The notes below the pieces were generated by a model. It was given only the letters and a program-made list of their open reading frames with translations. It had not been told where the DNA came from and made no database searches. Both the position numbers and the translations under genes were made by a program. Of a stretch of 64,000 bases of DNA, positions 34,628-45,018 are shown piece by piece. Numbering within the stretch: the stretch's first letter is position 1; every line of letters begins with the position of its first letter. The stretch covers positions 620,001 through 684,000 of the forward strand of contig CP087213.1 of assembly GCA_020912385.1 (NCBI GenBank). Reading direction: 5' to 3'. This DNA is from Neofusicoccum parvum (lineage: Eukaryota; Ascomycota; Dothideomycetes; Botryosphaeriales; Botryosphaeriaceae).

Positions 34628-36779
34628 TCACAGAGCCTGTCCCGGGACGGGCTTGCGCTGAGGCACAGCCCCGTTCGCGAGACCGGGGGCCGGAGCCGGG
34701 TTCATCGGGCTCGGACCAGGAGGAGTGCCACGGCCGGCCGCGCCGGTGGAGCTGGCGCGAGGACGTTGGGCCTCCTTGGCGAACTGAGGGCGAGGCGCAG
34801 TGAAAGAAGCGTTGCTCTGAGACCGTTGACGGGAACCAGCGGGGTTCATGGGGGACATGGAACGAGGGCCGGGCGAGTTGCGACCTCCAGCAGGCGACAT
34901 CGGCCTAGGCTGTCCAGCGAACGAAGCGTTGCTCTGAGCACGGCTGCGGCCCTGCGGAGGGCCCTGAGGAGCAGGGCCCTGGGCGGGAGACATCGAACGA
35001 GGGCCAGGAGAGTTGCGACCGGTGGTAGCGGGAGACAGAGGACGAGGCTGGCCAAGGATAGGGACGCCATTGGCGCTAGCGTTAGACGGGCGACGAGCAC
35101 GAGGAGCTCCCTGAGCAGGGCTCATGGGAGGGCGACCGCCAGCATGAGGAGGGCCAGGACGGGCTTTGAGCGGCTGCTTGGACAAGCACGAGCGAGGAAC
35201 AACACCTTGCTGGGAGCCATCCATCTTCTGGCAGAGAGCCTGTAAAATCGTCAATATGTGTAGTAACATGCCTTGCCTTAGGAAAACTCACCCATCCATC
35301 ATCGTACTCGTGCATAATCCTCACCAGCTGGCCGTTCGTAACACCGAGTTCATCAGACATTGAAGGAGTGAAGTCCATATGGCAACGGTGGACAGCCTTG
35401 GCATTAGGAGCGCCACCAGGAATCGGGACGGGGCCGGTAGGAGCAGGACCGGGCGAAGGAGGAACCTCCTTGTCGGCGAATGGGTTAGGGCTTTGAATAC
35501 CACCACCGACAGCAGTAGAACCAGACATGTCGGAAGCAACGCTAATGTGCTTGGGGACGGTAGCGGTAGCCACCGCAGTGGTCAAGGCTGAGCCGGGAGC
35601 AGGGGCCGACGTGGGAGCGGACGTAGGAGCGGACGTGGGAGCAGACCTGGGAGCAGACGTAGGAGCGATCTTGACTGGGAAAGGGAACTCGATGGCCGGA
35701 GTCGAAGGAGTCGTGGGGGTACCGCAAAGTTCAACAGCGTCGCGAGCGGTGGCCATGTCAACGGTCTCGGCGTGGTTACCGAAGGGGTTAGCAGGGTCGT
35801 TGGCAGCGTTGGCAGCACCGCGCTTCTCCCATGGGCTCACACCCACGGGCGTGTCCAGGATGTCACCCTCATTCTTCTGCATAGGGTTAAACTGGGTCAT
35901 CGGGCGAAGACTGAGGCGAGGAGCGTTGCCGGCGGTCTTGACGGTCCTGACGCTGGGCGCACGGGAAGCCGTAGTTCCAGGCCTGCCAGAGTTGACGCTG
36001 GTCGAGCTGTTGTTGTTTATGACGGCAGCCATGGGTGCAATGGGGGTTGCGTTGTTCATGCCGTTCATGCCGCCGAAGCTGCTAGGCTGAGGAGGAACAC
36101 TCTTCTCGTTATACTTCTCATTTTCAATCGGCTGGTGCTGCTTCTCCTGCTGCTTCTTCCTGTAGAAGAAGGCGAGGAAGCCAACGAGAGCAATGAACGA
36201 GATAATCGCGAAAGCCATACCGGCCTTGGCGCCCCCCGACATGCCGCTGGACGAAGAGCCGGCGGCGGCAGTGCTGGAGGCGCTAGCGATAGCGGCGGCA
36301 GACGACAACGACGCCGAAGTCGCTTGCGACAGCTTCAGCGAAGCCGAGCTGGACAGATCGGCAGCGGACGTGATCTGCGAGGTTGCAGAGCTGGATGCAT
36401 CGTCGGAGGCCTCGGCGGTCTTGGATGGTTTGATCGTCTGGGTAGCAAGCGTGGTGCCAGTGCTCTTAGCGGTCGGCTTGTGCGTTGCGGACGAAGTGGT
36501 CTCGTCGTCATCGCCATCGTCACTGCTGCTCTTGGTCGCCTCGGCGGTGTTCTCTGCAGCGGAGACAGACTCGGTCGCGGACGGAATGCTCAGAGAGTCG
36601 GTCACCCAGACGGCAGGTCCGTCGAAGGTCTTGGGCGCGGTGTAGTAAACAACAGAAATGACCGTCTTGACATCAGGATTGGCCTCGGGCTCCGGGAGGG
36701 CGGCGCGCTCATCCAATTCGGCGATTGGATGCCCCGCGTGGAGGTGGGCGTGGCGCGGGTGCAGGTTGTGGGCCGGCAT
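34628..36779 (-). CDS. Transmembrane SH3-domain protein (Fus1-like layout)
   Basis: Two exons, 36779-35292 and 35239-34628 (52-nt intron, GTGAGT/CAG, phase 0), give 699 residues. The N-terminal about 180 residues are a Ser/Thr/Ala-rich, likely glycosylated ectodomain without a cleavable signal. One transmembrane helix lies at about 184-206 (MAFAIISFIALVGFLAFFY) followed by basic RKKQQEK. The cytosolic part is disordered with a five-unit SAPT repeat. An SH3 domain sits at about 463-515, split by the intron: HRCHMDFTPSMSDELGV, GQLVRIMHEYDDGW, then ALCQKMDGSQQGVVPRSCL. After it come repeated SPGPRSMSP and SNASF motifs. The layout resembles yeast Fus1 and related fungal surface proteins, suggesting a plasma-membrane scaffold for signalling, but the partner is unknown. 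Confidence 0.82.
35608..35667. repeat. Five 12-bp tandem units coding SAPT
   Basis: Units of the type GACGTRGGAGCR on the plus strand, five in a row with a few substitutions. On the coding (minus) strand they give a four-residue Ala-Pro-Thr-Ser period in the cytosolic linker of the SH3 protein. Such in-frame coding repeats are prone to copy-number change. Confidence 0.8.
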
Positions 36780-38044
36780 CCTTGCGACAATCGCGTGGTG
36801 TTTGGCGTTTGAGATCTTGAGGCTGCGACGAGGGCGCGGTTCGGCTCGCAGGTCGTTTCGAGGGTCCAGAAAGCGACAGGGATAGCAGTGTATTTCTGCG
36901 GGCGCAGCAGAGAGAGTGGCTGGGTCGGAATGAAGGGGCGCGATCGTCCAGTGTTTGGCGGAGGAATGCTGGGTGCGACGCTTGGGCGGACGGGCTCGAC
37001 CGTCAGGTGCGCGAGGTGCGGAAAGGAGGGAATGTGAGGGCCGGCCGACGATAAAAGAAGGACGTCGACTGCCGGGTCGCGCGCGTGGGCGAAGAGAGAG
37101 AGCGGATGCACCGTGAGGTCGCGAGCCTTGGCGACGGTGGTGAAGAGGAGAAGAAGAAGGAAGAACGGGTGGAGCGCGTGGTGATGGGCCGGCGGGCGGA
37201 GGAGGGCGCGCTATGGGCAGCAGGCACAGGACAAGGGAAGCCACCGGGGCAGGAAATTGGACACCAGGCACCGCGCGCTGATTGGGCCTGCGCCGCACCG
37301 ATCAGGCACCACCCATGTCGCCGGCCTGCCGTCTGCGCGGGATGCGCGCATCGCCGGCCCTGTGGCTCTCGCTGCGATACGCGCCCTGCAGCGCCACGAG
37401 GAAGCTTTCTATAAATGACCGGCCCCAGGCAGCCCCCGACCGCAGAGCCCTGCCGCAATTGGCCCTGCGCGCCGCGGTGCATCCAGCGCCGCCGTCGCGA
37501 CAGGCCGCGGCCGCGTGCCCACCACCACGGCGCAATCAAAGATGATCGGCGTGGGCCAGGCGTTGCGGTCGAGCCGCCCAAGCCGGTAAGGAGCGCTGTG
37601 GCCGCCGCCCGGATCGCGCTCGTGCTGCGACCGCTGTTCTGCTCAGCCCTGCCCGCCGCCTTTGTCAACCCGAAACAACTTTGTTCTTGCTCTCTCCTGT
37701 TGTGGCTATAGCTCCCATGCGTTAAGCCTCAAGCTCTCCCGCCCGGAGGCGTTGCCGGCTCAACGCGCCGCGCGAAGGATGGGGAAGGCAAGCACGTGTG
37801 TCGACACCGTCAACCGGCGTGGGCGGCGCCTCGGCCAGTTCATAAAACTTCGAAACCCCCCAGGCACCGTTACGCGTTGGCACATTGCAGATTCGGGCGT
37901 CGTCTCCGACGCCCAGCGAGGATATTCATTGCTCATGACCATTCCAAGATGCTGACACATGTTCCTAAGCTTCTTTCAGCGGCCGTCATTACCCCTTCGC
38001 GCCATGCTTCGTTCGGACCGCGACCACCCTGCGTCAGACCACGC
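36780..38044. other. Intergenic region, no gene recognised
   Basis: 5' flank of the SH3-protein gene and 3' flank of bli-3. GC-rich frames run into the SH3 gene from upstream but have no protein character. Confidence 0.45.
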
Positions 38045-38779
38045 TCACTGGGGGCTCGCGCGCCCTGTTTTGTAGTCAGCCGCCACGCTCCTTCATTACG
38101 CCCGAACACCCAGGACGCACTTACATTGCTGCACCTCCGCCTCCGACAGCTTCCTCAGCTTGTTGATCGCCGGCGTCTCGCCCGTCGCCACGCCCTTCGC
38201 GAAGTCGACGAACTGGCCCACCGTCGTCTTGTTCGACACGGAATACTGCGCCGTCACCGTCTTGACTCGGATGACGCCGATGCGCGGGTCCTCGGGTCCG
38301 CCGTCGTGGGTGCCGTCGCCCAGGTCTCCGATCCACGCCTTCAGGCCGGGCGAGTAGTACTTCTTGACGACGGCGCGGTCCGTCTCGACCGTCGCTTGGC
38401 CGCTGATCGACGCCCACTCACCCGCCGACGACAGGAACGCGAGGTTGATGTCCGAGTCGTTGGCCAGGTCGTCCGTCTTGCCTGACTCCGTGTTCGTGTG
38501 GAAGAGCAGGTCGAGACCGTTCCCTTCCTGTGGGGCCGGTGAGCAGCTGGTCATTTAAGCAAGGGGATCGGAGTGAGCACAAACCTTGCCCGCAAGAGCC
38601 ATTGCGCGGCTTGCCAGGAGGCCGTTCGGCGTGACCGTCGTCATCATGCAAAACTTCTGCTTATCGACGAAGTTGAGCAGATCCGCCACCTTGGTCTTGA
38701 GCTCAGGGTCGTCCAGGTTCTTCGCGACGTAAGGGTCGGCAGGCTTGCTGCCGGTGTCGGTGTTGCTGAACGAAGACAT
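38045..38779 (-). CDS. bli-3: BLI-3-type FMN-binding split-barrel protein
   Basis: Three exons, 38779-38585, 38527-38125 and 38064-38045, give 205 residues. This is a homologue of the Neurospora blue-light-inducible BLI-3, a pyridoxamine-5'-phosphate-oxidase-like / general stress protein 26 fold. Visible family stretches are MSSFSNTDTGSKPADPY, KFCMMTTVTPNGLLASRAMA, LLFHTNTESGKTDDLANDSD, GEWASISGQATVETDRAVV, KKYYSPGLKAWIGDLGDG and PEDPRIGVIRVKTVTAQY. The last exon is only 20 nt: a GTAAGT donor at 38124 and a CTGAC branch plus CAG acceptor convert the read-through end into VQQWRASPQ. The family binds flavin, but no physiological substrate is settled. Light control cannot be judged from sequence. 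Confidence 0.9.
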
Positions 38780-39530
38780 TTTCGAGTACTGTCTTGCGTG
38801 GAATCGTAATACGGGGTAAGGTGCTCGTGCAATTATACTGGTGGGAGCTGTGTGGCTGTGGCGCGACGTGAGCACTGCTCCTCTACAATTTACCGGTTTC
38901 GGAAACAGCTTCCAACAAGTCTGGCGCGCAACACCTGGGAGACCCATCGTTCGCGCGGCGAGAGCCAGCAGAGCAAAGGCACTTACAGGAAGAGTGAAGA
39001 GGCCAATTGAGGGGTAGGCTCTGGACAGCAGCGGCGCCGGCCTTTGAATAGTCGTGGTGCAATGTACTGACGTCATTTGGCTGTACCAAAGTACCGTCAG
39101 CGGGTGCCCACAAAACGCGGCTACTCCTTTCTCCTTTAGTCTACTGCAGCGATGCAAGCCCCTCACTTGCGACATCCGGGCAATAGGATCGCGGCACTTG
39201 CGCACGATCAGCTGGGGTCCTGGCTTCTCTTCGATCATCTACCCCAGCTTGGCATGTGGTTTTGCGGGCCCAGAAGCCGCCATCGTGTTTGCGTGCAGAA
39301 GGCCAAGGGCTTCCAAATCGTATGGTGCGCAAGCATTCCGCATCAGCGCTATGTCATCGCGTGCTTCTGGCTAGTACCCCTGCTTGATGATAGCATTCGT
39401 CCGGGATGCGCTGTGGATGGGTACATTGTAATTGCTTCTTTTTGCTGTCCACAGAATGCTGGTCGGGGTATCATCAAATCTTCTTGCTTCCAAACTTCCA
39501 AACTTCTCGAGTCCCAACCTTATCCAAAAG
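38780..39530. other. Intergenic region, no gene recognised
   Basis: 5' flank of bli-3 and 3' flank of the PCI-protein gene. An open frame extends upstream of the bli-3 ATG but is not protein-like. Nothing else is supported. Confidence 0.45.
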
Positions 39531-41732
39531 TTAAGCCCCTGCGGCACCAACAGGTCTCGCGCCGCTCAAGTTTATCACCCTGCCCGCCCCAAACGCTGCC
39601 CCCGCCCGCGCTGCCGGCGATTCTACCTTCCAGCCCGGTACTTCATCACCGAACTTCGCCTTGATGACCGGCCATGGCTTGGGGAAGCCCGCAGCCAACG
39701 CGCCCTTCCGCTTCGCGCCTGTGATGGCAAATCGCAGCTGCCTGTGGGAGATGAATCCTCCCAAAAGCCCTTGGTCAATCAAAGAAGCTACAATGCTCTC
39801 AATCTCATCCATGTCTGGCGCTACGAACTCAGGTTCCACGTCTTCTGACCCTTCAAAGTCGGGGTCGACGTACAACTGGTTTTTTGATGGCTCCATGGTG
39901 AAGAACGCCCAATTCGGGTGCCTTTGTGCTGGGCCGCGGTACGTTGCTGCCTCTGGAGACAATGCTTTCTTCTCCAAGAATTGTGCCAAAATGACCAGGT
40001 CCTGAAGGCCTAGTGTTGGTGCTTTTCTAGACGTCGGGTCGCCTTGATCTCCACTAATGAGAAACGTCTTGCGTATCAAAGAACGCCAAACCAAAACCTC
40101 ACAGCGATTGCGCAGCTGGAAAAGTATGCGGTGGTAGATAAACCATTCGACGTGTTCTCCCTTCTCAACGTCCAAAAGTGTTCGGAACCGGGCGAGATCT
40201 CCCTTTGCAATGGCTCGACAAATTGGTCCAAACCTTTCTCGGAGCCCAACAGCCTCTGGTTGCTGGTACAGATGTTGGGAGGGGAAGCGACCCAGGATGA
40301 CGTTGGACGCAACCAAGTAGATGAGTATCAAGCGCCGCTGGCTGAAGCGTTCCGGATTGCATTGGTCGTACGCCGACTGCAGGGCCAGCTGGGCACGGTA
40401 GAAGTGGTTGTTAGAAAAGTGGAAACGGCCTAGGTAGTACAGGTAGGTGACGCGCTCTGGCCAGGGAAAAACGGCCAGCGGTGGTGAAGCGTTATCGATG
40501 TTGTTGAAGATGGTATCCGCGCTGCGAGATTTTGCTCCCTAAGACACCGAGGTTAGGAGTAAAAATAGAGATGGTGGAGTCTCTGCCCACAAACCTGAAA
40601 GAGGATTTTGAGACAAAGGTTTGCGAGTTTGTAGATGCCCACTCTCTTCCCGTCAGGCCTGCCATCGCGTACGCCGCTCATAGTACCCGTTCGATCGTTT
40701 AGGCAAGTGACGAAGGCAGTCCGGATGATCTCCACGGCCTTTTCACCCAGAGTTTGCTTTTCACCTCCATCATCTCCTTGTGGCTGAACGTCGACGATGA
40801 GATCCGGGCGCTTGTCGAGGATGATGGCAAGCGCGGCAAGCATTCGAGAGCAAGCTATGACAGTCGGTAAAATGACAATACCCATGGACGAGTGAGTCAA
40901 AGCGCTGTTGCATTTTCTGATGCATTCTTTGTAAGCCGCGAGCTTCGAGAGTCCGGGATGTATCCTGAGCTTACGAGGCGAGTTCTCCAAGCAGATGGTA
41001 TGCCTCCAATTGCTTGGTGGACAGGTTTTCGACGTCCATGTCTCGAAGAAAGGTGAAATATTGGGCGATGAAACGGACGAATGCCGACCATGACGATCCA
41101 TCGTCAAGCTCCTGCAGTCCGGGTAGAGCATGCCTGCATTTCTCCTCTAGCGCATCTTCCATTCCTCTCGGAAATGCGGCCCTGATCTCGTTGATCATGC
41201 TTGTGTATATGGGTGGGTACGAGCCGCCCTTCGGTTCAAAGACCAGGTAGTCCTGCAGCTGTGCGCCATTCTTGCGCTGGAGGATGTTGGCGACTTCGAC
41301 GAGGAACTGGTCGAGGGTGGGCGTGACGTTCATGCTGATAGCGGCGAGGTCGAGGTTGGTGCCGCTTTGCAGGCGGAAAATGCGCTGGAAGAAGGCGTCC
41401 CGCAGACGCGCTGGCAGGGCCCAGTCGTACGGCAGCTCTGGCGCGGTGTCTCGCCAGACGCGGTGGAAAAGCTCGCGCAGCTGATCGCGGTGGAGGTGGA
41501 TGTGCGGGTTCTGGGCGAAGATTGCTAGGAATCCTTCGACGGGATCGCCGTCGCTGTCGCGCAAGAAGGCGTCGAAGCGGGAGTCGTGATGCGGGCCGAG
41601 TCTGGAGGTGTCTGTCCAAGCTCCAGAGGCATTTGCGGCTCTGGCGCGCCCCAGACGCTTTGGCCGCGTCGCTTCTCCCTCCGCCACCAACGGCGCGCCG
41701 GCCGCACTCGCACCACGGTGCACTCTGGCCAT
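39531..41732 (-). CDS. PCI-domain protein, Thp1/PCID2 (TREX-2) type
   Basis: Three exons, 41732-40975, 40916-40595 and 40538-39531 (introns 58 and 56 nt), give 695 residues. A helical N-terminal region (GFLAIFAQNPHIHLHRDQLR, FFQRIFRLQSGTNLDLAAIS) leads into the PCI superhelix. That superhelix includes CNSALTHSSMGIVILPTVIA, YKLANLCLKILFQ, ERVTYLYYLGRFHFSNNHFY, QRRLILIYLVASNVILGRFP and IYHRILFQLRNRCEVLVWRS. The winged-helix end has IVASLIDQGLLGGFISHRQL, close to the PCID2/Thp1 pattern rather than the CSN12 one. Such proteins act in TREX-2, coupling transcription to mRNA export at the nuclear pore. The CSN12 alternative is not fully excluded. It is longer than yeast Thp1 (about 450 residues). 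It diverges from the monooxygenase gene over 309 bp. Confidence 0.78.
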
Positions 41733-42041
41733 GTTGACTCCTGGCCCGAGTTGGCGGCATCTTCGCAGGACCGGGAGCAAGGAGGCTTCGGAAAGGGCCT
41801 TTGTTGTCCAGCGCAGGATTTCTGCTGTTTGCTATGCACAATATGGCCTGTGTGCGTGCTTGCCCTTTCACATGCGAAAGACGCGCTCGAGCGCCCAGGT
41901 AGCTACGTCATAGCGACGATGTAGCGCTCGCGTTAGGGCAATCTCCAAACCGGGCGCTCTCCTCAAATAGCCTCCCCCGTCTCCGCCGCAAAGCTTGACC
42001 TGCTCTCCTCGATTGCTCTAGAGAGCAGCCCCACCGCCATC
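41733..42041. promoter_or_regulatory. Shared divergent promoter region (PCI gene / monooxygenase)
   Basis: About 309 bp between two divergent start codons. It contains CTCTAGAGAGCAGC just before the monooxygenase ATG. No specific regulator site is recognised. Confidence 0.4.
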
Positions 42042-43674
42042 ATGGATCTCCAAACCCTCCTTGAGCGCCTTGTCCGGAACCCAATCCTGTTCTTCTACCA
42101 GATCATGCAATGGGTCCTCGACAAGTTCCTCTCGCCGACCCCACCACCGCCCAATGCCAATCTTAGCAGGCCCAAGATTGCAATCATTGGTGCCGGCCTC
42201 ACCGGTGTCTCTGCCGCCTCTCACTGCGTCGGCCATGGGTTTGACTGCACTATCTTTGAAGCCGGGGATCGCAAGAACCTTGGTGGAATCTGGGCTGTAT
42301 GCGCACACCTTCCTGTCTTGCGAGGGCATACTGATTGACTGCTCGGCAGAAAGTAAACAACACCTCCGGTCTGCAGATCCACAGTATCATGTACCGCTTC
42401 CACCCTTCCGTCAAGTGGTCCAACGGCTACCCAGACCGCCAGCAAATCGTCAGCCAGATCACTGAGCTCTGGGAGCGCTACGGCCTCGATAAGCGTACGA
42501 AATTCAACACCCGCGTTGAGAAAGTCTACAAAGATGCTCAAGGTCGCTGGGTCATCAACGATACTTCGAACGGTCGCTTTGACGGTGTGGTGGCTGCAAT
42601 TGGTACTTGCGGAGACCCCAAGGTGCCTCACATTCCCGGCCAAGAGAAGTTCAAAGGAGAAATCTATCATTCTTCTGAGCTTGATGGCAAGGAAGCCAAG
42701 GGCAAGAAAGTTCTCGTCATTGGCGGTGGAGCAAGTGCAGTCGAAGCCCTGGAGTTCGTGGCCAGCGAGGAAGCGGAGAAGGCATACGTTCTGTCAAGGG
42801 TAAGTCGATCCCCGCATAATAATCCTTGAGTCGATCACTGACGTACAACCAGTCCGAGAAATGGATCATCCCCCGAAACCCTGTTGTCGACATGCTCCTT
42901 GCCTTCAACATCTTCGGTCAGGAAACCATTTTCTCCTGGATTCCCGAAGGCCTCCTCCGCCTCTTCTTCTACCGTGATCTCAAGGACCTCGCCCCGCCAC
43001 AGGGGAGCAAAGGCATATTCGAAGAAACCCCCATGGTCAACAATGACGTCCTCGAGCTGGTGCGCTCCAAGAAGGCCGAATGGTATCGAGGTGACATCGT
43101 CGGCTTCGAAGAAAACGGTATCCGCTTCAACCATCGCTCGCAAGGCACGCCCAAAGGCGGCCCAGGCCGCGAATCCGTCGTCGAGGCCGACATCTGCATC
43201 CTCGCCACCGGCTACCAACGTCCCAGCCTGGGCTTCCTCCCGGACGACTGCTTTGAGGAGCCGTACGAGCCGCCGAACTGGTACCTCCAAGTCTTTCCGC
43301 CGGGTCACATGGACATCTGTGCCAATAACTGCACCTACGTCAACGCCATCGGCACTGTTGGAAACTACCACATCGGCATCTATACGCGCTTCCTGCTCAT
43401 GTACCTGGTCGATCCGCTGACGCGCCCGCAAGAGCGCTGGATGAAGCGCTGGATCGACATGACGCGTTGGATCAAGTCCAAGGCCCCGACCGGCGCCTTC
43501 GACTTCTTCACCTACTCGGAGCTGCTCTACTGGTTTATCTTCACCATCGCCATCAACCCCTTCCGCTGGAAATGGGCCTTCTTCGTGCTCTTCGGCATCG
43601 GCAAGGCCCTGCCCTTGGGCATCGTGCGCAGGGAGGACAAGGTCAGGAACGGGCTCGGCATGAAGACGAGGTAG
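42042..43674 (+). CDS. FAD-dependent flavin monooxygenase (FMO/BVMO-like)
   Basis: Three exons, 42042-42296, 42350-42799 and 42853-43674 (introns 53 nt each, all phase 0), give 508 residues. The FAD Rossmann motif is KIAIIGAGLTGVSAA (G50-x-G52-x-x-G55) and the NADPH one is KKVLVIGGGASAVEA (about 205-215). Between them, FKGEIYHSSELD fits the flavin-monooxygenase signature F-x-G-x3-H but ends Leu-Asp instead of the Baeyer-Villiger Trp-Pro/Asp, so a plain FMO or unspecified oxygenase is more likely. DICILATGYQRPSLGFLP is the conserved ATG[YF] motif. The C-terminus has hydrophobic stretches (LLYWFIFTIAINPF, WAFFVLFGIGKALPLGI) and the N-terminus has an amphipathic helix, which suggests membrane association. 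The substrate is unknown, and no biosynthetic cluster surrounds it. Confidence 0.85.
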
Positions 43675-45018
43675 AGGACAAGATGGAAGATGCTAGGCAC
43701 GTCACGGAACGAGTCGTTCGAAGAGTTCAAACCTAACGTACCAGGAGGACTTCGGGGGTCAAAAGGAAATGAGCGGGCCGGAATCTCGCGCTGGAAGCGA
43801 ACTAGAATACAGCTAGATATATACACTCCGATCTACATGTACACATAAGATACGAAGCTATTAAGTGAAGACCAACATACCCATTGGCTTGAAGGGGTGA
43901 GTGAACGAGTTAGACTGCATGACAAGAGAGCTGGGAAGAGCCGATCAATAGCCTCATATTCACCAAAACAGCAAATTCGAAGAATTCATCTCGACATGAT
44001 TAAACAAGACAGATTTATATAGTTTAAACAGATGCCCAGATGTATGTAGCCCGATCCTAATGATCTCACCAAGTAACAAAGCCATCAGCCCTATGTTCAC
44101 CAACCCCAATCCGCATGTTCCCAAGCGCTGCAAAAAAACATTATATGCAATTCCCACGATTTCCAAACAAGTCTCTGTAAAGCACACCAAAAAAAGAGCG
44201 AAAACAACAGCAAGTGAGAGAAACCACCGTGACTGCTCCATCCCATCCATCCATCCATCCGAATCATGACCTCTCCGATAAGAGGGCGGTATGCAGCACC
44301 CAGAATTTGCGCCTAAAAGCGCGAGGTAACCAGACGTCTTTCGTCATCAACACCAGTCGACTCCCTCCCAAAAACACCAAAAGCCTTCCCTCGGTCTTCC
44401 ATCCATCCATATCGTCGCGCCCGTCATTATGTATATCCACTTTCTCTTCCACGCGCGTGTCCAAATTTCCCAGTGATCCCGTGTCCAGTGTAACTTTCCT
44501 AAGCGTATATACAGAATAGAAAAAATGGGGGACGGTAGGAGACAAGAGAGGAAAACGACGACAAAGAGACAAGATAGCTGCGAGCATCGTGTATCAATCT
44601 ATCGGTATATGTACGCGTATGTGGCGGGACAAAAACGACGGGATGCTCTTTGATGATGCAGACAAGAGACGAAAACGAGAGTCTCGAAAGTTAACGGAAA
44701 ACAACGCGCGCAATGCCTTCTCCAGTGGTTGATGCAGAATGCAGATGATAAAAAGGAACCCAGGAGGTATATGGTCGTCAAATCGTTATAACAAAATGTG
44801 AGAGACACTGCCCTTCATTTGTTCTTCTTCTTCTCTTCTCCACAGGGTATGTGTGTGCATATATGCTTTGCCTGACAGATTAGGAAATGTCTCAACGCTG
44901 AAAGCGTATGTAGTAGACTGAGATCAGAGAGAAATAGACTCTCAATCAACTTGATGCAGCTAGGAAACGGAGACAAAAGGAACAAATTACTCTTCCAATT
45001 GGAAGCGCGCCTCGCTCT
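43675..45018. other. Convergent intergenic region, no gene recognised
   Basis: 3' flanks of the monooxygenase and LTE1 genes. It holds a short (CATC)n microsatellite at about 44241-44261 and a second CATCCATCCAT at about 44399-44410. No gene is supported. Confidence 0.45.

Noticed and set aside
38555..39238. In-frame upstream extension of bli-3
   Set aside because: The BLI-3 N-terminus starts at MSSFSNTDTG at 38779. The sequence before it is not conserved-looking and would overlap the promoter.
41733..41780. Longer start for the PCI-domain protein
   Set aside because: The frame is open upstream but begins at a TTG codon. The first ATG is at 41732.
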